Source of the DNA: Spirochaetia bacterium
GTDB taxonomy: Bacteria; Spirochaetota; Spirochaetia; Treponematales; Treponemataceae
Assembly (NCBI GenBank): GCA_900769325.1
Contig: CAAGGF010000073.1
Location: forward strand, 1 to 39,608
DNA length: 39,608 nucleotides
Direction: 5' to 3'
Every line of letters starts with the position of its first letter. Position 1 is the first letter of the stretch. The position numbers and the translations under genes are program-made. Below, in pieces: positions 8,029-16,060 of this stretch. The notes under the pieces are model-generated. The model was given only the letters and a program-made list of their open reading frames with translations. It searched no databases and had not been told where the DNA came from.

Positions 8029-9390
8029 TTATTTTTCGATTCGTTTTAAAGCGACGATTAATTGTTGCTTGTCGAGTAAATCTATCGGGCGGCCTTCAAC
8101 ATATTTTTTGGCTTCTTCTGTAAATGTTCCGGCGGTGATGCAGAAACCTCGTTCGCATTTTATATCGCGCATTTTTGAATGAAAATCACGGACATATAAA
8201 TCTCCGACCGCACCTGTACTCCTGAAGAATTTAAACATTTCGATGTTTTCCCATTTATCTGAAAAAACCTGGGCTGTAATTTCAAGGCCTTCTGAGTTGA
8301 CTTTAGTTTCTTCAATTTTAACTTTTGCATCGGAAAAGAAATTCATTACGAATTTACGGCACAACAGAGTGAAATCGTTTATGCTTGAAAGAAGATAAGT
8401 TTGAAGGTTGACATTCTGATTTAATTCCTGATAGCGGCGGATAAGCATATCGACATCTTTGTAACCGCTTGAAATCATCTGAATCTGGCGAAGGTAATTA
8501 AGTCCTTTTGAAATATTGTGCATCTGAATGTAATTGTTCGCGAGTTTGTACAAAACCGGAAGTTTTTTTTCTTTTGGCATTCCTTCGTTTTTTAAAGCGA
8601 TTTCATAATCCTGAATTGCTTTTGTAGGCTGATTTTGTTTTTCATGGATTGTTGCACAAGCAAGGCAGGCCTGAGAACCGAATTCTGTGTCGAGCCGCAA
8701 ATGTGAAAAAAGTTTTAACGCTTTTTCCAGATAATTTGTTTCTTCACAGCACGAGGCGTATAAAAACATTATTTCTTTATTTTCTGGATTGATGTCGAGG
8801 ATTTTTTTGAGCAAAGATGACGCTTCCCGATATCGCTTTAATTCGTAGAGAGATTTTCCGAGGTATTCAGTTACATCCGGGTCATTCTGATTTACGATGT
8901 ACGCTCGTTTTAAACATGTAAGGGCTTTTTCATAATCTTTTTTTTCAAAGAAAACGCGTCCGACATATAAATTTGCTGAAAAATCTTTTGGGTCTTCTTT
9001 TAGAACTGTAACGAGAGAACGGCCGGCATCATCGAGTTTTCCGCATTTATAACTTGAAATTCCGTGGTTGAGGAAAACTTTCTTTTTATCAATCTGAGGA
9101 TGAGCACGCGTTAAATTGCAAAGATGATTGTAAAGCGTTACGGCTTTGTCGAAATTCTTTTCTTCAAAATATAAATCTGACAGCAATGTAAGTGCAGTAA
9201 TGTTGTTCGGGTCTTTTGAAAGTTTTTTGCTGCATTCTTTTATGATGACAGATTTGCTCTTATTTTTATGCTTAAGCCCTGAAGATTCGCCCTGCTTGTG
9301 TTTTTTTGCTATTCCCGATATTGACATCAAGATTATAACGAGAAGTGCACCGGCAATTATTGCGATAAGAATTCCAAGCATTCCATTCAT
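8029..9390 (-). CDS. Membrane-anchored TPR protein with C-terminal Mrr-like domain
   Basis: The 453-residue protein starts with a single membrane helix (residues 4-27), then a basic stretch, then about seven TPR-like helical pairs (roughly 50-330; for example NITALTLLSDLYFEEKNFDK). The last 110 residues resemble the Mrr_cat restriction-endonuclease fold: VGDLYVRDFHSKM (395-407) matches 'VGxxxVRDFxGAM', and RGFCITAGTFTEEAKKYV (414-431) matches 'KGVFITTSxFTxxAxxYA'. The usual (Q/E)xK catalytic strand reads MFK (385-387), so Lys remains but the acidic or Gln residue appears lost. A scaffold role is more likely than cleavage. GAGGG within the end of the aminotransferase gene serves as ribosome binding site, nine bases separate the two genes, and this is the last gene of the run. 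Confidence 0.72.
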   Translation of the reverse strand: MNGMLGILIAIIAGALLVIILMSISGIAKKHKQGESSGLKHKNKSKSVIIKECSKKLSKDPNNITALTLLSDLYFEEKNFDKAVTLYNHLCNLTRAHPQIDKKKVFLNHGISSYKCGKLDDAGRSLVTVLKEDPKDFSANLYVGRVFFEKKDYEKALTCLKRAYIVNQNDPDVTEYLGKSLYELKRYREASSLLKKILDINPENKEIMFLYASCCEETNYLEKALKLFSHLRLDTEFGSQACLACATIHEKQNQPTKAIQDYEIALKNEGMPKEKKLPVLYKLANNYIQMHNISKGLNYLRQIQMISSGYKDVDMLIRRYQELNQNVNLQTYLLSSINDFTLLCRKFVMNFFSDAKVKIEETKVNSEGLEITAQVFSDKWENIEMFKFFRSTGAVGDLYVRDFHSKMRDIKCERGFCITAGTFTEEAKKYVEGRPIDLLDKQQLIVALKRIEK

Positions 9391-9399
9391 ATTTTACCC

Positions 9400-10581
9400 T
9401 CAGCTTTTTACATTTTTTACACATTCATCAACGAATTCTTTCATTCGTCCTAGCGCGATTTTAATTTTTTCTACGGAAGTTGCATAACAGCATCGAATAT
9501 GCCCTTCTCCGCCAAGCCCGAATACGCTTCCCGGAACAACTGCGACATTGTGTTTTTGAAAGAGTTGTGTTGCAAATTCTTCGCTTGAAAGACCGGTAAT
9601 TGAAATATCCGGGAAAATGTAAAATGCACCGCGTGGCTCAGGAACGGTAAGTCCCATTTCGTTCAGAGATTTTACCATTAAATTACGACGCTGCTGATAA
9701 CTTATCCGCATTTTTTCAACATCTTTCCAGCCGTTTCTAAGGCCTTCTGCAGCCGCATACTGACTGAAAATCGGTGCACAAATCGAATTGTAACCGTGAA
9801 GTTTTGTCATCTGCGAGATTAAATCTGAAGGTGCTGCAATATAACCGATTCGCCAGCCGGTCATCGCAAAAGATTTAGAAAAACCGTTGAGGATAATGGA
9901 ATAATCTTTCATTCCCGGAAAAGAACCGATTGAAATATGTTTTGCACCTTCGTAAACGAGTTCGCAGTAAATCTCATCGGAAATACACCAGATTTGATTT
10001 TTTACGCAAAGCCTGGCGATTTTTTCTAATTCTTCTGCCGGAATCATAGTTCCTGTAGGATTGTTCGGCGAGCACATCATAATTGCTTTTGTTTTTGGTG
10101 AAATTAATTTTTCAATTTGAGTAGCGGTTGGATAAAATCCGTTTACGCTTGTATCGACTGGAATTACCTTTACTTCGCAGAGTTTTGCAAGCGGTTCATA
10201 ATTTACATAGCAAGGCTGACAAACTATAATTTCATCTCCCGGATTTAAAATTGCACGAAGAGATGCATCAACGCCTTCGCTTGCACCAACTGTAACAAGA
10301 ATTTCTGTTTCCGGGTTATAATACATATTGTATCGTTCCATGTATTTGCAGATTTCCTGACGCAATTCGATTAAACCTTTGTTGCTCGTATAAGAAGTAT
10401 GACCTTTTTCAAGGTGATAAAAAGCTTCTTCGCGCATACACCACGGCGTTGAAAAATCAGGTTCACCGACAGAAAGCGAAATTACATCGTCGTGCCCGAT
10501 AAGCATATCAAAAAATTTTCGGATTCCGCTTGGAGGAATTTCTTCCATAAGGCGGCTGAATTTATCTTTTCTTGTATTCAT
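9400..10581 (-). CDS. Class I PLP-dependent aminotransferase
   Basis: The 393-residue product is a fold-type I aminotransferase of the aspartate/aromatic subgroup. Visible motifs are SVGEPDFSTP (37-46), the substrate-side loop TSYTSNKGL (62-70), CSPNNPTGT (170-178), ISDEIY with the pyridine-binding Asp202, the PLP lysine in NGFSKSFAMTGWRIGY (Lys236), and GHIRCCYATS with the carboxylate-binding Arg near the C terminus. The substrate cannot be fixed from sequence; alanine, aspartate or aromatic amino acids are all possible. The start codon overlaps the stop of the Lrp/AsnC regulator by one base (TAATG), so the enzyme is produced together with that regulator, which suggests control by an amino acid. 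Confidence 0.88.
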   Translation of the reverse strand: MNTRKDKFSRLMEEIPPSGIRKFFDMLIGHDDVISLSVGEPDFSTPWCMREEAFYHLEKGHTSYTSNKGLIELRQEICKYMERYNMYYNPETEILVTVGASEGVDASLRAILNPGDEIIVCQPCYVNYEPLAKLCEVKVIPVDTSVNGFYPTATQIEKLISPKTKAIMMCSPNNPTGTMIPAEELEKIARLCVKNQIWCISDEIYCELVYEGAKHISIGSFPGMKDYSIILNGFSKSFAMTGWRIGYIAAPSDLISQMTKLHGYNSICAPIFSQYAAAEGLRNGWKDVEKMRISYQQRRNLMVKSLNEMGLTVPEPRGAFYIFPDISITGLSSEEFATQLFQKHNVAVVPGSVFGLGGEGHIRCCYATSVEKIKIALGRMKEFVDECVKNVKS

Positions 10582-11066
10582 TAAGCCATTGCTCCTTCAC
10601 GGTTGTCCCTGTCATCAATAACATAAACGATATCATTTTCTTTGTAAGTTTTAAGAATAAAACTTGTTTTTGTAGAACGAACGCCTTCCAATGTAGCAAG
10701 TTTGCTTGAAACGAAAAATGCAACTTCCTGCAGGCTGTCACCTTCAACAATTACTTTAAAATCGTATCCGCCGCTCATTAAATACAGAGTTTTTACCTGC
10801 GGGAATCTGTAAATTCTGTCTGCAAGGGCATCAAAACCGTGTTCCCGTTCCGGCGTTACCTGAATTTGAATTTCTGCACTGACTTTGTTTTTTGAATCTG
10901 AAATTTTTTCTGGATTAACAATCGCCGCGTATTTTAAAATAATTCCGTCATCTTCAAGTTTTTTAATAATTGCTTTGACTTCTTCGACTGATTTTTTTGT
11001 CATTGCAGAAATATCTTCTGCAGAAAGCCTCGCATTTTCACGCAACAAATCAAGAATTTCTTCCAT
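10581..11066 (-). CDS. Lrp/AsnC-family transcriptional regulator
   Basis: The 161-residue protein has the two-part Lrp/AsnC layout. An N-terminal winged helix-turn-helix (about residues 1-55: ILDLLRENARLSAEDISAMT, then a KLEDDGIILKY wing) is followed by a C-terminal RAM ligand-binding domain (about 70-145) with VKTLYLMSGGYDFKVIVEGD, the usual small-molecule-binding turn. Such proteins sense amino acids and often control nearby metabolic genes. It is translationally coupled to the aminotransferase gene through a one-base overlap, making that gene the most likely target. The start has GGGGTT a few bases upstream. A 117-base A+T-rich gap separates it from the P-II-like gene upstream on the same strand. 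Confidence 0.85.
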   Translation of the reverse strand: MEEILDLLRENARLSAEDISAMTKKSVEEVKAIIKKLEDDGIILKYAAIVNPEKISDSKNKVSAEIQIQVTPEREHGFDALADRIYRFPQVKTLYLMSGGYDFKVIVEGDSLQEVAFFVSSKLATLEGVRSTKTSFILKTYKENDIVYVIDDRDNREGAMA

Positions 11067-11183
11067 AACATTAACCCCTATAAAATTGTTTAAATTCAGA
11101 TTTTTCTCTATTTTAAAGTTTTTACTGTTTCATTACAACGAAAAAATAAAATATTTTTTAAACTTCAAAATATTTTTATTCCG

Positions 11184-11816
11184 TTAATCGGCATTTTTCC
11201 CGAGAATCGTAAAATCCGAAGCCGGCATTGTAAATGTGATCCCGCTTCCCGGCTGTTTAAGGCACTCAAGATTTTTAATTGCATCGATAATTGCCGGTGC
11301 TTTTTCAGTTTCACAAACAATCCAAAGCATTTCTTTTTCTGGGACAATTTGAATTCCGAAGAATTTTGTGTCGCCTTCTTTTGCTGTTCCGCGGGCATTC
11401 ATTATAGTTCCGCCGTTTGCTCCTGCTTTTCTTGCTGCGTTCATTGTATCTTCTGCAAAACCTTTGTTTACGATAACGCTTATTAACTGATGTGTAGAAT
11501 TTTCCATTTTAGTCTCCTGATTGAATTCTTTTCCGGGTTTCATAAATTTGCTGACATTTACGCTGAACATAACGCCGAATTTACTTTTAAAAGAATTTTT
11601 CATCGCAGAAAAAATTTCTCTGTAATCATTTTCTGCAAGAACAAAAACAATATCTTTTGCTGAATCACCGATTCCAAGAAGTTCCAAAAACGAATTTGAA
11701 GCAGTTCCGCGTCCCATCAAAATCGTTCCGCCAGTCGCACCTGCATCAACTGCCGCTTTTAAAAGAATCTCAGCGGAATTTCGCGGGACAATCGCCCATA
11801 TTAATTTAAAACTCAT
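11184..11816 (-). CDS. Tandem two-domain P-II-like protein
   Basis: The 210-residue protein consists of two ferredoxin-like P-II-type domains in a row. Domain 1 has AAVDAGATGGTILMGRGTAS (21-40) and domain 2 has AARKAGANGGTIMNARGTAK (127-146), both matching the 'G.(T/N)GGTI...RG' P-II signature; each then has a strand-helix-strand end. T-loops look short and lack the classical uridylylated Tyr context, so it is better called P-II-like than GlnB. The chosen ATG has GGGAG five bases upstream; an in-frame ATG 12 bases earlier (11828) overlaps that site and is less likely. The upstream neighbour is a DUF1538 membrane protein, and P-II-like proteins commonly sit next to the transporters they control. 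A second, internal start lies at 11507. Confidence 0.8.
   Translation of the reverse strand: MSFKLIWAIVPRNSAEILLKAAVDAGATGGTILMGRGTASNSFLELLGIGDSAKDIVFVLAENDYREIFSAMKNSFKSKFGVMFSVNVSKFMKPGKEFNQETKMENSTHQLISVIVNKGFAEDTMNAARKAGANGGTIMNARGTAKEGDTKFFGIQIVPEKEMLWIVCETEKAPAIIDAIKNLECLKQPGSGITFTMPASDFTILGKNAD
11505..11518 (-). promoter_or_regulatory. Internal ribosome binding site and ATG inside the P-II-like gene
   Basis: AGGAG (11514-11518) lies six bases before an in-frame ATG (11505-11507, Met104), exactly at the junction of the two P-II domains. Translation from here would give a separate 107-residue second domain. The spacing is as good as that of the gene's own start. Confidence 0.5.
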
Positions 11817-11829
11817 AGATTCTCCCATA

Positions 11830-11970
11830 AAAAGTCAATGAGGAAATATCAATTTCCGATTTGACTTTTACGCTGTTCCGTAATGCAATGAGGAACAGCA
11901 ATTTATAAGAAAGTTCGCAACGCGAACTTTAGGTAAGATAAAGCCGCACTATTTTAGCGGTTTTATCTTA
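11830..11970. other. Four consecutive hairpins between the DUF1538 and P-II-like genes
   Basis: Four inverted repeats follow each other almost without gaps: AAAAGTCAA/TTGACTTTT (11830-11838 with 11861-11869) enclosing GGAAAT/ATTTCC (11842-11847 with 11852-11857); GCTGTTCC/GGAACAGC (11872-11879 with 11892-11899); AAAGTTCGC/GCGAACTTT (11910-11918 with 11922-11930); and TAAGATAAAGCCGC/GCGGTTTTATCTTA (11934-11947 with 11957-11970, one G-U pair), whose loop contains the DUF1538 stop codon. CAATGAGGAA occurs in both of the first two. No long T-run follows any stem, so simple termination is not an obvious explanation. It could be a processing or stability element, an attenuator, or a dispersed palindromic repeat. 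Confidence 0.65.
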
Positions 11971-13484
11971 CACTCCTCATTTAAATTTTGCGGTTCTTTT
12001 TTAATTCGTTTTGATTTTACATTGTAAATTATTCCTAAAATCTGAATCGCAATTAACGGTGTCATTGCAACGAGTGCAATTACCCCAAAACCGTCGCTAG
12101 TTCCACCGGCACCAGAACTTGAACCGAGCGCAAACGAAAGTACAAAAGTTGAAGTAATCGGACCGGAAGCAACTCCACCAGAATCAAACGCAATCGCCGT
12201 AAAAGTTTCCGGGCACCAAATCATAAGTAAAAGTGCAATTGCGTACCCCGGAACAATTATGTACATCAGGTCGAATCCGAAAATTCCTCGAATCATCGTA
12301 AGACCGATTGCAATTGCCGCACCAATCGAAAGGAAAATCAGCATAAATTTTCGTTTGATTGTACCGCCGCTTAAAGATTCAACCTGTTCAGTTAAAACCC
12401 AGACAGCCGGTTCTGCACAAACTACGACGGCACCAAGAACGAATCCAGTTACAATCAGAATGATTTTGTAAAGCAAGCCGAAGCCTTGAGACTTTTGCCC
12501 AAGAATCAGACCGAGTTTTTGACCTGCTGACATAAATCCGCCGTTTACACCGACTAAAAAAATCGTAAGCCCGATGAAACTCCACAAAAGCCCGATAAAA
12601 ATCCTGATTAATTTTCGCGGAGGCAATTTTAAAAGAAAAATCTGAAAAATTGCAAGCATTATTACGAGCGGCAAAATAGAAAGAAACGCTTCTTTTGCGA
12701 CGGACGGAAAAATATCTAGAAAGACTTTAAAACCTTCTTCCACATTTTCGATTTTTTCAGCAGATTCTGAAGCAGTGAGACGACCTGAAAGTTTTAAATA
12801 AATTCCGTAAACAAGAACTGCGGTAATCGGTCCGATTGAAGTGATTCCCGTGAGCCCGAAACTGTTTTCTGAAGAATCGTCATTTTTGGAATTCGCCTTA
12901 ACCGAACAAACTCCGACTCCCAGTGCGAGAATAAACGGAACTGTCATCGGGCCTGTTGTAGCTCCTCCTGAATCAAAAGCGATTCCCTGAAAAACTGAAG
13001 GCGCAAAAAAAGTCAGCAAAAACAGAAGAATATAACAGATGAGGAGAACGATTTTCAGTGGCAGGCGGAATACAGAACGCATAAGCCCGATTATGATAAA
13101 AATTCCGACGCCGAGAGAAATCATCAGGACGAGCTGCATTTTGTCTACTGAAGAAATTGCGTTGTGAATCTGGTCCCCAAAAACTTGAATATCCGGTTCT
13201 GCAATTGTCACAAGAAATCCGATGAAAAATGAAACAGTAAGCAGAAGAAAAAGATTTCGTTTTTTTACAAGCGCGGAACCGACTTGTTCTCCAATCGGCT
13301 GAATTCCTATGTCGACACCCAGAAGAAAAAATGTAAGCCCGATAATCAGAAGAATTCCTCCGACGATGAATTTTCCAATCATAATGGCACCAAGAGGAGC
13401 AACCGTTAAACCTAAAACTAGAACGATTGCCATGACAGGTAAAACAGAAGAAGCTGTTTCTTTAAATTTTGAAAATAAATTCAC
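11949..13484 (-). CDS. DUF1538 family integral membrane protein (putative transporter)
   Basis: This 511-residue, very hydrophobic protein has about a dozen membrane helices arranged as an internal duplication. FDSGGATTGPMTVPFILALG (170-189) recurs as FDSGGVASGPITSTFVLSFA (433-452), and AEPDIQVF (95-102) as AEPAVWVL (357-364). These are signatures of the DUF1538 family, whose two Gly/Ser-rich re-entrant segments suggest a transporter or channel; the substrate is not established. The start is GTG at 13484 with GGAGG six bases upstream, 18 bases after the luxS stop. The next gene on the strand is the two-domain P-II-like protein, a plausible regulator of this membrane protein. A hairpin surrounds its stop codon. 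Confidence 0.8.
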   Translation of the reverse strand: MNLFSKFKETASSVLPVMAIVLVLGLTVAPLGAIMIGKFIVGGILLIIGLTFFLLGVDIGIQPIGEQVGSALVKKRNLFLLLTVSFFIGFLVTIAEPDIQVFGDQIHNAISSVDKMQLVLMISLGVGIFIIIGLMRSVFRLPLKIVLLICYILLFLLTFFAPSVFQGIAFDSGGATTGPMTVPFILALGVGVCSVKANSKNDDSSENSFGLTGITSIGPITAVLVYGIYLKLSGRLTASESAEKIENVEEGFKVFLDIFPSVAKEAFLSILPLVIMLAIFQIFLLKLPPRKLIRIFIGLLWSFIGLTIFLVGVNGGFMSAGQKLGLILGQKSQGFGLLYKIILIVTGFVLGAVVVCAEPAVWVLTEQVESLSGGTIKRKFMLIFLSIGAAIAIGLTMIRGIFGFDLMYIIVPGYAIALLLMIWCPETFTAIAFDSGGVASGPITSTFVLSFALGSSSGAGGTSDGFGVIALVAMTPLIAIQILGIIYNVKSKRIKKEPQNLNEECKIKPLK

Positions 13485-13502
13485 CGTTCACCTCCAGCAA
13501 AT

Positions 13503-13985
13503 TTAATTTTTGTAACAGTTCCAACCTTTTTCTGAAATTCCATCTACCCAGTTTTTTGCGTATTTTTTTGCATCGCTTAAATTGTGGTCTCGATAATTGC
13601 CGCATTCTTTTTCTGTCGTTGCAGGAACAGGTTTATCCCAAACGGAAACTTTTTTTAAAACATTCATCATTTTTTCTGCGATAAATGATTCTTCGCAATC
13701 CCCAAAAACCGTAAAATAAAATCCGGTTCTGCAGCCCATCGGACTTAAATCGATAACTCCGTCAATTTCGTCGCGGATATATTCTGCCATTAAATGTTCA
13801 AGCGTGTGAATTCCGCCGGTCGACATAAATTCTTTGTTCGGCTGGCAAAATCTTATATCGAATTTTGTAACGACATCGCCTTTCGGTCCGGTTTTTTTTC
13901 CAGCAAGCCTTACGAACGGAGCCGTTACTTTTGTATGGTCAAGATTAAAACTGTCGACTTTGTAATTTCCTTCTGTGTGTTCCAT
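13503..13985 (-). CDS. luxS: S-ribosylhomocysteine lyase LuxS
   Basis: The 160-residue product is a complete LuxS. It splits S-ribosylhomocysteine into homocysteine and DPD, the precursor of autoinducer 2. The metal site is visible as HTLEH (His60 and His64, with Glu63 as general base) and ECGNY (Cys128). Cys85 lies in SPMGCRTGFY, the catalytic cysteine region. The start is eight bases after the pfs stop. Together pfs and luxS provide the two-step salvage of S-adenosylhomocysteine. Whether AI-2 is used for signalling here is not shown; no LuxP, Lsr or other receptor gene is in the window. Confidence 0.95.
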   Translation of the reverse strand: MEHTEGNYKVDSFNLDHTKVTAPFVRLAGKKTGPKGDVVTKFDIRFCQPNKEFMSTGGIHTLEHLMAEYIRDEIDGVIDLSPMGCRTGFYFTVFGDCEESFIAEKMMNVLKKVSVWDKPVPATTEKECGNYRDHNLSDAKKYAKNWVDGISEKGWNCYKN

Positions 13986-13992
13986 TTTTACC

Positions 13993-14706
13993 TCATAAAT
14001 TTTTTAACATTTGAAGAACTACTGCTGCACTTTCTTCGGCTGCATCTTTTTCGTTAAAACTGTAAACTGATTCGTAAGATTCGTCTGCCATATCGCTCAT
14101 GCATCTTAAAATTAAAAACGGAATGTTGTTCAGGTAGCAGGCATGGGCAATCGCAGCACCTTCCATTTCGACGCAGAAAGGATTTGCAATCTGCTGAATA
14201 TGGAGTTTTTTTTCTTTATCGGCGATGAACTGGTCTCCACTTGCAATTCTTCCTAAAAGAATTTGCTTTCCTTTTAGACCGCTCAACGAATGAAACGCAT
14301 TTTCTGCTGCGGAAACGAGATTTTTATCTGCCTTGAAAATGCTTTCTTTCATCTGCGGAATTTCGCACATTTTGTAGCCAAACGCAACCGCATCGACATC
14401 GTGGTAAACCGCTTCTGTTGAGGCAACCATATCAAAAATTCCAAGAGATTTTTCCATCGCACCGGCAATTCCTGTGTTTATCACGGCATCAACTGCAAAC
14501 TGAAGAATCAGACGCTGGGCACACAACGCTGCATTTACTTTTCCGACACCGCTTTTTACAACGACAACATTTTTCCCGGAAAGAGTTCCTTCGTAAAATG
14601 TGAGATTTCCCGAAACAGTTTCTTTTAATGAACCGTTTTTCTGCATTTCTTCGCGGAAAATTGAAATTTCAACATCCATTGCACCGATAATTCCGATTTT
14701 ATTCAT
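13993..14706 (-). CDS. pfs: 5'-methylthioadenosine/S-adenosylhomocysteine nucleosidase
   Basis: This 237-residue nucleosidase removes adenine from S-adenosylhomocysteine and methylthioadenosine, giving S-ribosylhomocysteine for LuxS. The N terminus IGIIGAMDVE contains the expected Glu13. INTGIAGAM (76-84), GRIASGDQFIAD (152-163), CVEMEGAAIAHAC with Glu182, and RCMSDMAD with Asp205 complete the active site of the MtnN/Pfs family. The gene overlaps the end of lspA by eight bases and ends eight bases before luxS, so the three are in one transcript. The length is normal. Confidence 0.94.
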   Translation of the reverse strand: MNKIGIIGAMDVEISIFREEMQKNGSLKETVSGNLTFYEGTLSGKNVVVVKSGVGKVNAALCAQRLILQFAVDAVINTGIAGAMEKSLGIFDMVASTEAVYHDVDAVAFGYKMCEIPQMKESIFKADKNLVSAAENAFHSLSGLKGKQILLGRIASGDQFIADKEKKLHIQQIANPFCVEMEGAAIAHACYLNNIPFLILRCMSDMADESYESVYSFNEKDAAEESAAVVLQMLKNL

Positions 14707-15244
14707 TTTTTTCGCCTTTTTCTGATTTATTTTTTTTGGAATCTGCTGAAAAAGTAATGCAGAACGAAATAATCATTAAAATTCCGCAGACAACGACAGA
14801 AGCATCGGCAATATTGAAAGTAGGCCATCTGTTCAGCCCGAAAATCCCGAAGAATTTTACATCGATAAAATCAATTACTCCGTCCGGTCTGAAAATTCTG
14901 TCGATGATGTTTCCAAGCCCGCCGCCAACGATTCCGCAAATTGACCATCGCTGAAGTTTTGTAAAATCGTTGTTTCTGAAATAAACTGCAATAACAAGAC
15001 CGATTACTACGATTGGAACGAGAATGAAAAGAAGCTTTCTGATGAAAACTGGAAAAGAATCTCCCATGCTGAACGCGATTCCCGGATTTTTTACATGAAT
15101 TATGTTTATAAGGTTGTCGGAAATTGCATGCGTTACAGGAATGTATTTTACCACGAGGGCTTTTGTCACCTGGTCAACAATCAGAATCAGTGCAGTAAGA
15201 ATAAACGGTAAAAGTTTTTCTTTTGTAAAAATGTTTTTGTTCAT
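14699..15244 (-). CDS. lspA: Prolipoprotein signal peptidase LspA
   Basis: The 181-residue inner-membrane aspartyl protease removes signal peptides from diacylglyceryl-modified prolipoproteins. It has four hydrophobic segments and the family motifs VDQVTKALV (23-31), VKNPGIAFSM (51-60), GGGLGNIIDR (107-116), VIDFIDV with catalytic Asp125 and PTFNIADASV with catalytic Asp147. The start at 15244 is chosen because GGAG lies five bases before it; an in-frame ATG 18 bases further upstream (15262) has no such site. The window encodes at least two clients, the RND adaptor and the giant Ig-like lipoprotein. The gene overlaps pfs by eight bases. Confidence 0.93.
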   Translation of the reverse strand: MNKNIFTKEKLLPFILTALILIVDQVTKALVVKYIPVTHAISDNLINIIHVKNPGIAFSMGDSFPVFIRKLLFILVPIVVIGLVIAVYFRNNDFTKLQRWSICGIVGGGLGNIIDRIFRPDGVIDFIDVKFFGIFGLNRWPTFNIADASVVVCGILMIISFCITFSADSKKNKSEKGEKNE

Positions 15245-15292
15245 AAAATCTCCAGAGGGCATTGCTGAATTTTATACAGTCCAAGCCCGAAA

Positions 15293-16060
15293 TTAAAGCA
15301 TTGTTGGAATATCGATAAATTCACACGGAATTTTTAATTCTTTTTCAACTTTTTGACGGACGAGATTGATTCCTGTAGTTTCAGTCTGATAATGTCCGCC
15401 GCAAATCATATTGATTTTTCCTTCTTTTGCGACATGATATTTTTCATGCGAAGGTTCGCCGGTAATGTATGCGTCAAGGCCTTCCCGAATTGCATCTTCA
15501 ACATCTTCCGCCGCTCCTCCTGAAATAATTCCGACGGTTTCGATAAGCGTTTTCCCGAACGGAAGAATTGCAAGCGGTTTTTCATTTGGATTTAAAACTT
15601 TCTGGGCAAGAACTTGTGCTGAACACGGTGAAGAAAGTTTTCCTTTTAAACCGATTGACATTCCTCGCCACATTCCAAAGCGTTCAATATTTTGAAGGCC
15701 GATTCGTTCTGCAAGTGCAAAATTGTTTCCGTACGGAATATTTGCATCGAGCGGAATATGCATCGCGTAAAGTGCAAGGTCGTTTTTCATAAACTCTGAA
15801 ACACGAGAATAAAACGAACCTGTGATAGTATTGCAGTCGCCCCAGAAAAGTCCGTGATGAACGAATAAAAGGTCGCAGCCTGCCTCAGAGGCTTTTTTTG
15901 CAGATTCAACGCACGCATCAACGGCAAAACCGATTTTTTTAATTTGTTTTGATTCCGGCATGGAATTTGAGATCTGAATTCCGTTTTTTGAAGGATCTGA
16001 TAAATATTCTTCCGGTTTTAAAAAACTCTTAAAAAATCTGTCTAATTCTGAAAGTGTCAT
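15293..16060 (-). CDS. Nif3-like dinuclear metal centre protein (DUF34)
   Basis: The 255-residue product belongs to the Nif3/YbgI family, conserved proteins that bind two metal ions and form toroidal hexamers. Their biochemical role is still debated, although many are labelled 'GTP cyclohydrolase 1 type 2'. Visible signatures are LLFVHHGLFWGD (metal-binding His pair), YAMHIPLDANIPYGNNFALA, ITGEPSHEKYHVAKEG and ICGGHYQTETTG (late His plus Glu ligands). The length matches the short bacterial form without the inserted PII/CutA-like domain. The start codon overlaps the stop of the upstream membrane protein gene by one base, and lspA follows after 48 bases. Confidence 0.88.
   Translation of the reverse strand: MTLSELDRFFKSFLKPEEYLSDPSKNGIQISNSMPESKQIKKIGFAVDACVESAKKASEAGCDLLFVHHGLFWGDCNTITGSFYSRVSEFMKNDLALYAMHIPLDANIPYGNNFALAERIGLQNIERFGMWRGMSIGLKGKLSSPCSAQVLAQKVLNPNEKPLAILPFGKTLIETVGIISGGAAEDVEDAIREGLDAYITGEPSHEKYHVAKEGKINMICGGHYQTETTGINLVRQKVEKELKIPCEFIDIPTML

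Noticed and set aside
8023..8037. GAAAAA/TTTTTC stem between rsmG and the convergent TPR gene
   Set aside because: Weak A-T stem within the stop region of the TPR gene; such pairs are common in this base composition.
11817..11828. Upstream ATG at 11828 as the start of the tandem P-II-like gene
   Set aside because: It overlaps the GGGAG that serves the ATG at 11816, and the P-II fold begins with the later Met.
13503..14706. Quorum-sensing system based on LuxS
   Set aside because: pfs and luxS alone are explained by S-adenosylhomocysteine recycling, and no AI-2 receptor or importer is present in the window.
15245..15262. Longer lspA start at 15262
   Set aside because: GGAG is placed for the ATG at 15244, and the added residues are not part of the family.
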